Source: CAYLHS01 sp964383535 (lineage in GTDB: Bacteria > Actinomycetota > Acidimicrobiia > Spongiisociales > UBA4744). From it: a DNA stretch of 35,898 nucleotides. The position numbers and the translations under genes are program-made. The notes under the pieces are model-generated. The model worked only from the letters and a program-made list of their open reading frames with translations, had not been told where the DNA came from and made no database searches. The stretch lies in assembly GCA_964383535.1 (NCBI GenBank), contig CAYLHS010000011.1, positions 1-35,898 on the forward strand, given 5' to 3'. Below are positions 1 through 7,347 of this stretch, piece after piece. How positions within the stretch are numbered: position 1 is the stretch's first letter; each line of letters starts with the position of its first letter.

Positions 1-684
1 CTCGCCCTCAACGATCCTGGGCTGAACATCACCACGATCGAAGATCCGATCGAGTATGTGCTGCCTGCGATCAACCAGATCCAGATCAATCCGTCGGCGG
101 ACGTGACGTTCGTCACCGGGCTGCGATCCATCTTGCGTCAGGATCCTGATGTGATCCTCGTTGGAGAGATCCGGGATGCGGACACGGCACACATCGCCGT
201 ACGGTCCGCGCTCACCGGACATCTGGTCCTGTCATCCATCCACGCGACCGACGCCTCCAGTGCCGTCCAGCGATTCGTCGACATGGGCATCGAGCCGTTT
301 CTCCTCACCTCGTCGTTGGCAGCGGTGATGGCCCAGCGGCTGGTTCGACGAGTCTGCGTGCACTGCAAGACGACGTACACGCCCAGCGCGGAGGAGCTGG
401 CCTTCTACCGGAAGGCCGGTGGGCCGGATGAAGCCGAGTTCGTGTTCGGGACCGGCTGCACCTTCTGCGCGCACACGGGATACCTGGAGCGCATCGGGGT
501 CTATGAGCTTCTGGAGCTGACCGACGACATCAGAGCGATGGTGATCGCCGGCGGCGGCCGTGACAAGATACGCGAACGGGCGATCGAGCATGGCATGCGG
601 ACGCTGCGCGAGGAGGGACTGCATCTGGTTGCAGACGGCGTGACGACCATCTCTGAGATCGTGCGGCACATCTGGACGATGTGA
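1..684 (+). CDS. pilB: Type IV pilus assembly ATPase PilB/GspE, C-terminal part (5' end outside window)
   Basis: This is the C-terminal half of a GspE/PilB secretion ATPase, the cytoplasmic hexameric motor that drives pilin polymerisation. The frame is open from base 1, so the N-terminal domain and Walker A lie upstream of the window. Visible motifs are the Asp box (TIEDPIEY, just after the window start), Walker B (DPDVILVGEIRD), the His box (TGHLVLSSIHATD) and a CxxC...CxxC zinc element (CVHC and CTFC) that is typical of PilB/GspE and absent from most PilT proteins. The protein ends normally at TGA 682-684. ComEA and ComEC are encoded 18 kb downstream, so a role in a DNA-uptake or twitching pilus is plausible, but this is inferred. 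The family is secure; PilB rather than GspE is the likelier label. Confidence 0.9.
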   Translation, partial: LALNDPGLNITTIEDPIEYVLPAINQIQINPSADVTFVTGLRSILRQDPDVILVGEIRDADTAHIAVRSALTGHLVLSSIHATDASSAVQRFVDMGIEPFLLTSSLAAVMAQRLVRRVCVHCKTTYTPSAEELAFYRKAGGPDEAEFVFGTGCTFCAHTGYLERIGVYELLELTDDIRAMVIAGGGRDKIRERAIEHGMRTLREEGLHLVADGVTTISEIVRHIWTM

Positions 685-747
685 TCGAGCGCACGGCGGA
701 CGAACGATACGTCGACCCGGCGGTCTCCCAACTCCACGCACATCCCC

Positions 748-794
748 TTCTTGCGTGAGCTGGGTGGACATGGTGCACTTGTTTCACGCAAGAA
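748..794. terminator. Inverted repeat between convergent genes, possible bidirectional terminator
   Basis: TTCTTGCGTGA (748-758) is a perfect 11-base inverted repeat with TCACGCAAGAA (784-794), with a 25-base loop. It sits in the 134-base gap between the convergent pilus ATPase and aldolase genes. There is no T-tract on either side, so factor-independent termination is not proven. A protein-binding palindrome is the alternative. Confidence 0.45.
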
Positions 795-818
795 CCGTTG
801 GCAGCAGGCGGAAGGTTC

Positions 819-1694
819 CTAGGTGATCGAAGCTTCGTAGATCGACTCGATCGACATGCCGAGCGTCGCGTCGAATTCCTCGTCGCTCTGCTGGGCGAAC
901 AACCCCTCGGCGAGTGCGCGACTGAAGCTGGCGATCAGACCATGGTTGCGGGCGAGGCGCTCGTTCGCTTCAGCCCTGCTGTACCCGCCGGAGAGCGCCA
1001 CAACGCGCAGCACCTTCGGATGGGCGATCAGGTCGGCGTAGAAGTCGACCTCGACGGGGATGCTGAGCTTGAGCATGATCTGCTCGTCCATATCCTCGAG
1101 GTGAGCGAGGATCCCTGCCTTGAGGTACCGCTCGGCCTCTGCTCGATTCTCCATGAAGATGTCCGCTTCGGGTTCGAGAATCGGCACCAGACCGGCAGCG
1201 AGAATCTGTCGTCCAACATCGAACTGCTGATCGACGATCTCCTTGATTCCGGTGGGATTCGGTCGCTTGATGACCGAACGCATCTTCGTGCCGAACACAC
1301 CCTTGGAAACCGCCCGAGCGAGGACATCGTCGAGGCCGGGCATGGGCTTCATGAGCTGCACGCCGTCCGCCTCGGCGGCCAAGCCCTTGTCGACCTTCAG
1401 GAACGGGACGATCTGCTTGACGGTCCAGAGGTACTCGGCGGACCCCTTGCCTTCGATCTCGCGATCCATCGTCTGTTCGAACAGGATCGCGCCGATCAGC
1501 CGATCACCGGTGAACGCAGGGCTGGTGATGATACGGGAACGCATCTCGTGGATGAGGTCGAACATCTCGTCCTCGTTCGAGTAGGCGCTCTCGTCGATCC
1601 CGTATGCTCTCAAGGCTTTCGGGGTGCTGCCGCCGCTCTGGTCGAGGGCTGCGATGAATCCCTGCCCGCGGCCTGCTTTGTCCATCTGGTTCAT
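819..1694 (-). CDS. fda: Class I fructose-bisphosphate aldolase
   Basis: This protein cleaves fructose-1,6-bisphosphate to glyceraldehyde-3-phosphate and dihydroxyacetone phosphate (or the reverse) by a Schiff-base mechanism in glycolysis and gluconeogenesis. The 291 aa length matches the short bacterial class I family (Staphylococcus Fda type). Family hallmarks are the N-terminal GFIAALDQSGGSTPKAL block, the FEQTMDREIEGK stretch, PFLKVDKGL, VPILEPE and LKLSIPVEVDFY. The start at 1694 has a strong Shine-Dalgarno (GAAGGAGG) on the minus strand. A -10 TAGCCT lies at 1716-1721 with a TTTCTC -35-like box 17 bases further up. The gene stands alone: its own promoter, and convergent with the pilus gene. 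Family assignment is very secure. Confidence 0.93.
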   Translation of the reverse strand: MNQMDKAGRGQGFIAALDQSGGSTPKALRAYGIDESAYSNEDEMFDLIHEMRSRIITSPAFTGDRLIGAILFEQTMDREIEGKGSAEYLWTVKQIVPFLKVDKGLAAEADGVQLMKPMPGLDDVLARAVSKGVFGTKMRSVIKRPNPTGIKEIVDQQFDVGRQILAAGLVPILEPEADIFMENRAEAERYLKAGILAHLEDMDEQIMLKLSIPVEVDFYADLIAHPKVLRVVALSGGYSRAEANERLARNHGLIASFSRALAEGLFAQQSDEEFDATLGMSIESIYEASIT

Positions 1695-1715
1695 TCGTCC
1701 TCCTTCAATATCACA

Positions 1716-1744
1716 AGGCTAGGCGGACGCGCGGGTCTGAGAAA
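1716..1744 (-). promoter_or_regulatory. Promoter of the aldolase gene
   Basis: On the minus strand, TTTCTC (1739-1744) and TAGCCT (1716-1721) are 17 bases apart, followed by a short leader with GAAGGAGG before ATG at 1694. The -10 fits TAnnnT; the -35 is only a partial match. Confidence 0.45.
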
Positions 1745-1832
1745 GACCGGCGTGCGCGCGGATGGTGGCCGAGACGGCGCGCGATAGAAGTGGCTTCGGG
1801 AGCTTCGGTGGCCGTGAGGAGCGGAGGGAGGC

Positions 1833-2222
1833 TCACTCACCGGTGGTGCCGGGGTCGACCCGCACCAAGGGGGCCCCCTTCGCCCAGATGTCGCGCTCCT
1901 CGTCGGCAACCGCCGGGTCCACATTCCAGCTCTGTATGCGTGCCTGCTCGATGATCGGCGCCTTCGCCGCCGGATCCCAGATCACCGTGCCAATTGCCGC
2001 TACGTCCGCCTGGATGCCGCGCTTGAGGTGTACGGTCATCGCCGGGTGCGCCGAGATGTTGGCCACCCAGTCGCGTGGCCTGCCGGGACGTCCCGTCAGG
2101 TACAGGACGCCTCCGAGATTGTGCAGGTAGATCTCGATGCGTCGAGGTTTGCCACTGTGGCGGCCCGTGGTCGTGATGTCGACGATGCCGCCCTTCGTCA
2201 GTGCTGATTCGATGGTCTCCAT
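1833..2222 (-). CDS. DUF385/Ddn-family nitroreductase-like protein (deazaflavin F420-dependent type)
   Basis: This 129 aa protein belongs to the flavin/deazaflavin split-barrel family that includes mycobacterial Ddn. Family members bind F420 and reduce quinones or nitro compounds. Recognisable features are the N-terminal DITTTGRHSGKPRRIEI segment, the YLTGRPGRPRDWVANISAHP core and the C-terminal VDP-containing tail. The start at 2222 is preceded on the minus strand by a GGAAAGGG Shine-Dalgarno and a -10 TAAGTT (2244-2249), so it can be transcribed separately from the methyltransferase that ends 64 bases upstream. F420 use is inferred from the family and was not tested. It may have no functional link to the sugar operon. 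Confidence 0.82.
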   Translation of the reverse strand: METIESALTKGGIVDITTTGRHSGKPRRIEIYLHNLGGVLYLTGRPGRPRDWVANISAHPAMTVHLKRGIQADVAAIGTVIWDPAAKAPIIEQARIQSWNVDPAVADEERDIWAKGAPLVRVDPGTTGE

Positions 2223-2253
2223 GGTGCGCCCTTTCCAGAAGGCAACTTACCGT

Positions 2254-2268
2254 GCTTTCGGGGAAAGC
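2254..2268. repeat. Short hairpin between methyltransferase and DUF385 gene
   Basis: GCTTTC (2254-2259) and GAAAGC (2263-2268) form a 6-base stem with a 3-base loop, 18 bases past the stop of the second C-methyltransferase. There is no T-tract, so it is a weak terminator candidate for the sugar operon. Confidence 0.3.
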
Positions 2269-2286
2269 CGTCCGGCAGCGTCTGGA

Positions 2287-3501
2287 TCAGAGCGTAGAGA
2301 TCTGGGGCGCAAGCCCCATCGCGGTGAGATCGCTCGTGATCTCGTCCTCGTAGATGGGGTTCATGATGATGACGTGGTCGACGCCCGTATCGGCGAGCAC
2401 CTCCGGCGAGTCGACCATGACCCGTGTCCCCGGCAGCCACTTGCCCTGTTTGTGGGGGTTGATGTCCACGACCGCCACATCCGACCAAACGCCGAGTGTC
2501 GTGAGAAACGCGACCGCCTTCGATCCGCCACCCCACAGCGCGACCTTCCGGTTTGCGCTCTGGTCGGCGAGGGTGCGCCACCCGTCGAGCCTTCTCGCCG
2601 CTTCGACGGCGAACGAGCCCACGAGCGAGGCCGTTTCGGCGACGGATTCCTCCATAGGGTGGGGAGATGCGTTGCCATCGAGCACCGACTCGACCAGCAA
2701 GTACTGGTCTCCGAAGCCGTACTCCATCTCGGTCTGGGTGAGCGAGAAGGAGCGGAACAACCGGCCGAGAGAACCCATCGTGAAGTACGAGCAATGCTCG
2801 TAGTAGATGTCCCAGAAAGCGACCTCCTCGAAGACTCGCTTCGCGTCTGGCAGCTCCGTGAACAGCACCGAGCCGGGCGTTGACTCCATAGCGTTCACGA
2901 TCGAGCGGGTCATCGGCCGTATCTCGTCCAGATGCTCGTAGAGGTGTCTCGTGAGCAGCATCGAGCCGGTCAGCTCGGCGTAGCGATCGTCGTACCAGTC
3001 CTTGATGAAGCGCAGACCGGCGGTTGCGGATTCCTCTCGGTTGGGCAGGAACCCCGGGTCGATGCCGATCCCGGAGTGGATTCCCTGGTCGGCGAGCAGG
3101 AAGAGGAAGTCTCCTTTTCCACACCCGATCTCGAGAACGTCGCCGTTGATGAGATCGTGCCGCTGGTGGAGCCGTTCGGCGAGACCGCGTGCGAACGATT
3201 GAAACGTCGCCGAGTATGCCTGGCTTTCCTCCGTTGGCTTCGAATAGTCGACGAGATGCCGATCGAAGCGGATGTTCTCGATGAATCCACAGTGCACACA
3301 GAAGCCGAGGAGGAGGTCGCCCGTGGGGTAGGCGGCTGCCTCGTCGACGGTATCGAGGAGTACGCAGCTCTGGGTCGGGATGGCGTCGGCGGAGTAGAAC
3401 GGCACGAGGCCAACGCCACCGCATGCCCAGCACGTGGCCCCGGCAGCCTCGTCCACGGCGGCTTCACCGACGAGCGGGGCGAACGATCGAGGGTCGATCA
3501 T
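2287..3501 (-). CDS. Class I SAM-dependent sugar C-methyltransferase (second copy)
   Basis: This 404 aa protein has the three-part layout of nucleotide-sugar C-methyltransferases (TylC3/TcaB9 type). An N-terminal zinc domain carries CWAC and CVHC. A Rossmann SAM-binding domain carries VLEIGCGKGDFLFLL. A third domain carries VALWGGGSKAVAFL and VVDINPHKQGK. The family's (Y/H)EH catalytic block appears as YYEHCSYF. These enzymes methylate carbon 3 of a 4-keto-6-deoxy-NDP-sugar. Its start overlaps the stop of the upstream methyltransferase by 4 bases (ATGA, 3498-3501), so translation is coupled. It is only distantly similar to its neighbour, so it may act at another carbon or on another substrate. 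Family membership is sure; the substrate is not known. Confidence 0.85.
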   Translation of the reverse strand: MIDPRSFAPLVGEAAVDEAAGATCWACGGVGLVPFYSADAIPTQSCVLLDTVDEAAAYPTGDLLLGFCVHCGFIENIRFDRHLVDYSKPTEESQAYSATFQSFARGLAERLHQRHDLINGDVLEIGCGKGDFLFLLADQGIHSGIGIDPGFLPNREESATAGLRFIKDWYDDRYAELTGSMLLTRHLYEHLDEIRPMTRSIVNAMESTPGSVLFTELPDAKRVFEEVAFWDIYYEHCSYFTMGSLGRLFRSFSLTQTEMEYGFGDQYLLVESVLDGNASPHPMEESVAETASLVGSFAVEAARRLDGWRTLADQSANRKVALWGGGSKAVAFLTTLGVWSDVAVVDINPHKQGKWLPGTRVMVDSPEVLADTGVDHVIIMNPIYEDEITSDLTAMGLAPQISTL

Positions 3502-4745
3502 TGCACGGTCGGACGTGGGATGGGGATCACGAACCTGCCGCCGGCCTCGGCGTACTTCTGCTGCTGATCGATGATCTCATCTTTGAAATTCCACGCGAGG
3601 ATGAGCGTGTACTCGGGGCGATCCGTGAGCAGCACCGCCGGGTCGTGGATGGGCAGGTCGACACCCGGCATGTACCAGTCCTGCTTGTGGACGTTGCGGT
3701 CAACGACATACTCGAGATAGTCCGCGCCGACACCCGTGTAGTTGAGCAGAGTGGTTCCCTTGGCCGCCGCTCCGTAGGCCGCGATGCGCGCACCCTCCGA
3801 CTTGAGACCGTCAAGGAGTGCTCGAAGCTCGGCCTTCACGTTCTTGACCTTGCCCGCGAAGGCCTCGTAGTACGCGAAGTCGGTGAGGCCGATTCGGCGC
3901 TCCTCGGCGAGGTATTCCTCGACGGATGGATCGGCAGTGCCACCACGACCGAACGTCACACGAAGCGATCCACCGTGGATGGGCAGGTGCTCGACCTTGA
4001 TGAGCGGCAGTCCATGGCTGGCGTAGAGGTCTTTGACGGCGTGCACCGAGAAGTAGCAGGCGTGCTCGTGATAGATGGTGTCGAACTCCACGTGATCGAC
4101 CAGGTCGCGCACATACGGGAACTCGTGTACCGCGATCCCATCATCCGCGAGCAGGCGGGCGATTCCCGCGACAAACCGGTTCTGGTTCGGGACGTGGGCG
4201 AGAACGTTGTTGCCGATGATGACGTCGGCAACCACACCCTCCGATCGGAGCCGATCGGCCATGTCGTCGTCGAAGAACTCGACGAGTGTCGGGATGCCTT
4301 TCTCGATCGCGGCTTCGGCGGGTCCTGGTGCAGGATCGATGCCGAGAACCCGAACGCCGGCCTTCTGGAACCATTGCAGCAGATAGCCATCGTTGCTCGC
4401 GAGTTCGACGGCGAGGTGATCCGGACCGAGTTTCTGATCGTCGATGATCGTCTCGACATTGCGACGTGAGTGTTCGACCAGGTACGGGCTGAACGAGGAG
4501 TAGTACGGGTACTCCTCGCCGAAGAGCGTGGTCGCCGGAACCGTCTCTCTGATCTGCACCAGCGAACAGCTAGGGCAGAAGGCGACGGTCAGGGGATAGC
4601 GGGCTTCGTCGATGCCGCGGCGTTCTTCCGGCACGAGCGCGTCGGCGAGCGGAACCTGCCCGAGGTCGAGGAAGGTGCGAAGCCCCTGGGTTCCACATCC
4701 TCTGCATCGATCAATGATTTCAAACCTGGGCTTACTCATTGCCAA
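3498..4745 (-). CDS. Class I SAM-dependent sugar C-methyltransferase (first copy)
   Basis: This 415 aa protein is a canonical nucleotide-sugar C-methyltransferase. The N-terminal zinc finger has CRGC and CPSC, followed by the LGQVPLADAL stretch typical of this family. The SAM domain has VELASNDGYLLQWF (family pattern EIGSNDG) and GIDPAP. The catalytic block is YHEHACYFS, and the C-terminal domain has AAYGAAAKGTTLLNY and VVDRNVHKQ. It probably adds a methyl branch to a CDP- or dTDP-linked keto sugar. The start at 4745 (MAMSK) overlaps the upstream SDR gene's stop by 14 bases; ATG 4739 is an alternative. It is the third gene of the sugar operon. It matches the family more closely than the copy after it. 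Confidence 0.9.
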   Translation of the reverse strand: MAMSKPRFEIIDRCRGCGTQGLRTFLDLGQVPLADALVPEERRGIDEARYPLTVAFCPSCSLVQIRETVPATTLFGEEYPYYSSFSPYLVEHSRRNVETIIDDQKLGPDHLAVELASNDGYLLQWFQKAGVRVLGIDPAPGPAEAAIEKGIPTLVEFFDDDMADRLRSEGVVADVIIGNNVLAHVPNQNRFVAGIARLLADDGIAVHEFPYVRDLVDHVEFDTIYHEHACYFSVHAVKDLYASHGLPLIKVEHLPIHGGSLRVTFGRGGTADPSVEEYLAEERRIGLTDFAYYEAFAGKVKNVKAELRALLDGLKSEGARIAAYGAAAKGTTLLNYTGVGADYLEYVVDRNVHKQDWYMPGVDLPIHDPAVLLTDRPEYTLILAWNFKDEIIDQQQKYAEAGGRFVIPIPRPTVQ

Positions 4746-5760
4746 CCACCCTCAGATCCTCTGTGACCTCTCCGCGAGCCTGCTTTGCCTTGATCGTCTT
4801 GATCCGCAGCAGGCGCTCGCCAAACAGATCGTCGTCGAGTCCATACCGCAGATAGGCGTCGTACACCTCTTCTGCACCCTTGCGCACCGTCCAAATGGGC
4901 GAGAACTCCGGCACCATGCCTGCAACCTTGGAACAATCGACCCTGTAGTCGCGAATGTCCGGACCGGCGGTGTCCGCAAGGCGGATCTCGCTGTCCGGTA
5001 CGGTCTCCTGCACGATGTGGGCGACGTCACGAATCTGGTAGTTCTCGTCGGTGGCGCCGATGTTGAAGGCCTGGTCGTGGACGCGTTCTCTACCGGCTTC
5101 GAGCATCGCTACGAAGGCTCTCGCGATGTCCTCGATGTGGACCAGCGGTCGCCACGGGGAGCCGTCGCTCTTCATCAACACCGTTCCCTGAACGACCGCG
5201 TACCCGACGAGGTTGTTGACGACGAGGTCGGCTCGAAGCCTGGGCGAGAATCCGTAGGCGGTGGCGTTGCGCAAGTAGGTTGGCGAGAAGTCGTCGTCGG
5301 CCAGCTTTGCGAGGTCCTGTTCGACGTAGAGCTTGGACCAGCCGTACGGCGTCACCGGGTTGAACGGGGACTCCTCGTCGACGATGCCACCGGGTGACGA
5401 TCCGTAGATCGAGCACGACGACGAGAACACGAAGCGTTCGACGCCCGCCTGTTTGGACAGCGTCGCCAGGCGGGTCGATGCGCGGTGGTTGATCTCGTAG
5501 GTGGCCTCCGGGTTGAGGTCACCCACAGGGTCGTTTGAGATGCCTGCGAGGTGACAGACGGCGTCGAAGCCTTCGAGGTCGTCGAGCGTGACGTCACGAA
5601 CGTCCTTGCGAATCGCGGGGATGTCGGGAACCTCCGGACCGATCGTGCAGTCGCCGAACAGGTAGTGGTCCAGCCCGACGACATCGTGGCCGGCAGCCTG
5701 CAATCGGGGCGCGAGGATCGTCCCGATGTATCCGTTGTGTCCAGTGAGTAGTACCCGCAT
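4732..5760 (-). CDS. NAD-dependent epimerase/dehydratase (extended SDR acting on a nucleotide sugar)
   Basis: This 342 aa extended short-chain dehydrogenase/reductase starts at ATG 5760 (MRVLLTGHNGYIG), 2 bases after the cytidylyltransferase stop. A longer open frame upstream lies inside the preceding gene and was rejected. It has a TGxxGxxG NAD-binding motif at residues 6-13, VCHLAGISNDP, SSSCSIYG and a catalytic YGWSK. The SSSCSIYG block lacks the Asp-Glu or Asp-Lys pair found in RmlB- or RfbG-type 4,6-dehydratases. It therefore looks like an epimerase or 4-keto reductase rather than the dehydratase. Context says it acts on a CDP- (or other NDP-) hexose made by the first gene and altered by the C-methyltransferases. 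The exact reaction cannot be read from the sequence. Confidence 0.85.
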   Translation of the reverse strand: MRVLLTGHNGYIGTILAPRLQAAGHDVVGLDHYLFGDCTIGPEVPDIPAIRKDVRDVTLDDLEGFDAVCHLAGISNDPVGDLNPEATYEINHRASTRLATLSKQAGVERFVFSSSCSIYGSSPGGIVDEESPFNPVTPYGWSKLYVEQDLAKLADDDFSPTYLRNATAYGFSPRLRADLVVNNLVGYAVVQGTVLMKSDGSPWRPLVHIEDIARAFVAMLEAGRERVHDQAFNIGATDENYQIRDVAHIVQETVPDSEIRLADTAGPDIRDYRVDCSKVAGMVPEFSPIWTVRKGAEEVYDAYLRYGLDDDLFGERLLRIKTIKAKQARGEVTEDLRVVGNE

Positions 5761-5762
5761 CC

Positions 5763-6533
5763 TTACTCCCAAATCCGCCACGGCGCGCCGTCGCTGTCCC
5801 AGAGTCGCTCGAGAAGCACCTTGTCTCGAATGGTGTCCATGGGTTGCCAGAACCCGTCGTGTCTGTAGGCCATCAGCTGACCGTCCTTGGCGAGGTGCTC
5901 CATCGGTTCCTTTTCGAACTGCGTGTCGTCGCCGGCGATGTAGTCGAAGACACCCGGCTCGGCGACGAAGAACGCCCCGTTGATCCAACCTGAATCGATC
6001 GGCTTCTCCGTGAAATCGATTACCTGATCGCCGTCCAGCACCAGCTGCCCGAAGCGGGGTGGTGGATGCACCGCCGTGACCGTCAACAGCTTCCCATGAG
6101 CGCGGTGAAACGCCAATAGGTCGGCGAGATCAACATCCGAAACGCCATCGCCCCACGTCAGAAAGAAGGTGCCGCCACCAAGGAAGGGGGCGAGCCGCTT
6201 GATCCGGCCTCCGGTGTTCGTCCAACGACCCGTCTCGATCAGATCCACGAGCCACTTCTCCACATCACCGTCGTCGTGTACCTCGGTCCTCCCCGAGCGA
6301 AGATCGACTCGAAGACTGTTGGCGTTCGAGTGGTATTCGGAGAAGTAGCGGCGGATGTAGTCGCCCTTGTATCCGAGGGCAATGACGAACTCGTCAAAGC
6401 CGAAATGCGAGTAGTGGCGCATGATGTGCCACATGATCGGCAGTCCGCCGATCTCAACCATCGGCTTGGGCCGGATCTCGGTCTCCTCGGCGAGCCTGGT
6501 TCCCAGTCCGCCCGCGAGAATACCAACCTTCAT
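5763..6533 (-). CDS. rfbF: Glucose-1-phosphate cytidylyltransferase
   Basis: This enzyme makes CDP-glucose from CTP and glucose-1-phosphate, the entry step to CDP-linked deoxy and branched sugars of O-antigens and glycans. The 256 aa length matches RfbF. Signatures are the nucleotidyltransferase motif AGGLGTRLAEETEIRPKPM at residues 7-25, followed by EIGGLPIMWHIM, GDGVSDVDL (metal-binding Asp), TAVHPPPRFG, FTEKP, WINGAFFV and GFWQPMDTIRDK. It is the first gene of a four-gene minus-strand operon, with a GGGGAGG Shine-Dalgarno just before ATG 6533 and a -10 TAGTCT at 6566-6571. No CDP-glucose 4,6-dehydratase (rfbG) is seen in the window, so the pathway is either completed elsewhere or unusual. 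Confidence 0.94.
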   Translation of the reverse strand: MKVGILAGGLGTRLAEETEIRPKPMVEIGGLPIMWHIMRHYSHFGFDEFVIALGYKGDYIRRYFSEYHSNANSLRVDLRSGRTEVHDDGDVEKWLVDLIETGRWTNTGGRIKRLAPFLGGGTFFLTWGDGVSDVDLADLLAFHRAHGKLLTVTAVHPPPRFGQLVLDGDQVIDFTEKPIDSGWINGAFFVAEPGVFDYIAGDDTQFEKEPMEHLAKDGQLMAYRHDGFWQPMDTIRDKVLLERLWDSDGAPWRIWE

Positions 6534-6565
6534 CGATGCCTCCCCGGTCTTTTTCCTGCTGGCTC

Positions 6566-6594
6566 AGACTAGCTGCCGGCCTGAACACAAGGCA
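6566..6594 (-). promoter_or_regulatory. Promoter of the CDP-sugar operon
   Basis: TAGTCT (6566-6571, minus strand) fits TAnnnT, with a poor -35 candidate TGCCTT at 6589-6594. A leader of about 25 bases with GGGGAGG then leads to the rfbF start at 6533. Confidence 0.4.
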
Positions 6595-6877
6595 CGGGTT
6601 GGTCCGAAGCGACTCGAACCGACTAGTCCGAAGCCCCTTCCTCATTCTGCCCGGTTGAGCGTGCTCACACCAGACTCTCAGGAACTCGAATGCCGCTCGT
6701 ACAACATGTCCGATTTCGACCTCACACACCTCCGCGACGAACTCCAGAAGCACAACCCTGGACAGGGCGTGACCGGCACCATCGTTTCGGCGCTCGAACC
6801 GTGACAGCAGACCTCAAGGCGATCGATCCCCTGCGGAGGGGTCTGCTGCCCTCTCCGCGTTGGGGGTTGTGGGGACG
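6572..6877. other. Intergenic stretch with no convincing gene
   Basis: This gap lies between the rfbF promoter and the small membrane-protein gene. It holds a direct repeat of TCCGAAGC (near 6602 and 6627) and a 32-codon ORF (6706-6804) with no Shine-Dalgarno or suitably placed -10 box. Right after that ORF is an inverted repeat, CAGCAGACC (6805-6813) against GGTCTGCTG (6840-6848). I found no tRNA cloverleaf and no similarity I recognise. Confidence 0.4.
6805..6848. repeat. Inverted repeat after a 32-codon ORF
   Basis: CAGCAGACC (6805-6813) is perfectly complementary to GGTCTGCTG (6840-6848). A TC/GA pair could extend the stem with a bulge. The loop is about 26 bases. It has no T-tract and begins one base after a TGA at 6802-6804. 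Confidence 0.4.
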
Positions 6878-7267
6878 ATGTCGGAACTGGCCACTCTGCG
6901 ACACTGGAACACCACGTCGGAGGGGCTCCCGTGGATCGTTTTGGTACTGGCCGGCGTGGCGACGGCAGTCGTTGCGTTCCGACCTTCCCGAGTGAGCGTC
7001 CGAACGGCGACGGTGCTTGGGCTGCCGCTGGCGGCGACCGGCGTGCTGGGTCTGGTCGTTCATATCGTCGTCGACATGCAGTCGGCCCCCTTGGATGGGT
7101 CGGTCGGCCCCACGTGGGACACGCTCGGCCTGTTCAGACAGCTGTGGCTCGCATCCATCGGTGGCGTTGGGCCGGCGCTGCCTCTGTCTGCCGGTTCCCT
7201 GACTCCGAGAGGTTTGGCACTCGCCCTCGCCACATATCGCCACCCCGTCATGGGGAGTCGCGGATAG
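6878..7267 (+). CDS. Small hypothetical membrane protein
   Basis: I do not recognise this 129 aa protein. It has two clear hydrophobic segments, about residues 16-34 (LPWIVLVLAGVATAVVAF) and 45-64 (ATVLGLPLAATGVLGLVVHI), and a weaker third near residues 88-115. It is probably an integral membrane protein. I chose ATG 6878; a TTG at 6860 would add six residues. Neither start has a strong Shine-Dalgarno or an obvious -10 box. The stop (7265-7267) overlaps the -10 box of the next transcript. Hydrophobic periodicity supports it being a real gene. Confidence 0.5.
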   Translation: MSELATLRHWNTTSEGLPWIVLVLAGVATAVVAFRPSRVSVRTATVLGLPLAATGVLGLVVHIVVDMQSAPLDGSVGPTWDTLGLFRQLWLASIGGVGPALPLSAGSLTPRGLALALATYRHPVMGSRG

Positions 7268-7276
7268 GATCGCAGC
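7265..7276 (+). promoter_or_regulatory. -10 box giving a leaderless upstream ORF before the kinase gene
   Basis: TAGGAT (7265-7270) is followed by six bases and then ATG 7277, the spacing of a leaderless promoter. The ATG opens a 22-codon ORF, not the kinase itself. Confidence 0.5.
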
Positions 7277-7345
7277 ATGTCTGGGACCTCCCTCGTGCCG
7301 ATCGCAGGAGACGTCCTGTCGCGGGTTCCGGACCGAATGGCGTGA
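7277..7345 (+). CDS. Putative 22-aa leaderless upstream ORF
   Basis: ATG 7277 opens a 22-codon frame (MSGTSLVPIAGDVL...) that ends at TGA 7343-7345. It begins six bases after a TAGGAT -10 box. Its stop overlaps GTG 7342, an in-frame start for the kinase (GTGA overlap), and lies just before the kinase ATG at 7348. This arrangement would couple kinase translation to the small ORF. The peptide resembles nothing I know, and may matter only as a translated leader. Confidence 0.35.
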   Translation: MSGTSLVPIAGDVLSRVPDRMA

Positions 7346-7347
7346 CG

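Noticed and set aside
798..1787. 329-codon open frame on the plus strand
   Set aside because: It is antisense to the aldolase gene, which is strongly supported. The translated product shows no family pattern and it is a GC-rich shadow frame.
6706..6804. 32-codon ORF (MSDFDLTHL...) before an inverted repeat
   Set aside because: It has neither a Shine-Dalgarno nor a -10 at a leaderless distance, and I recognise no family. The inverted repeat after it is noted separately.
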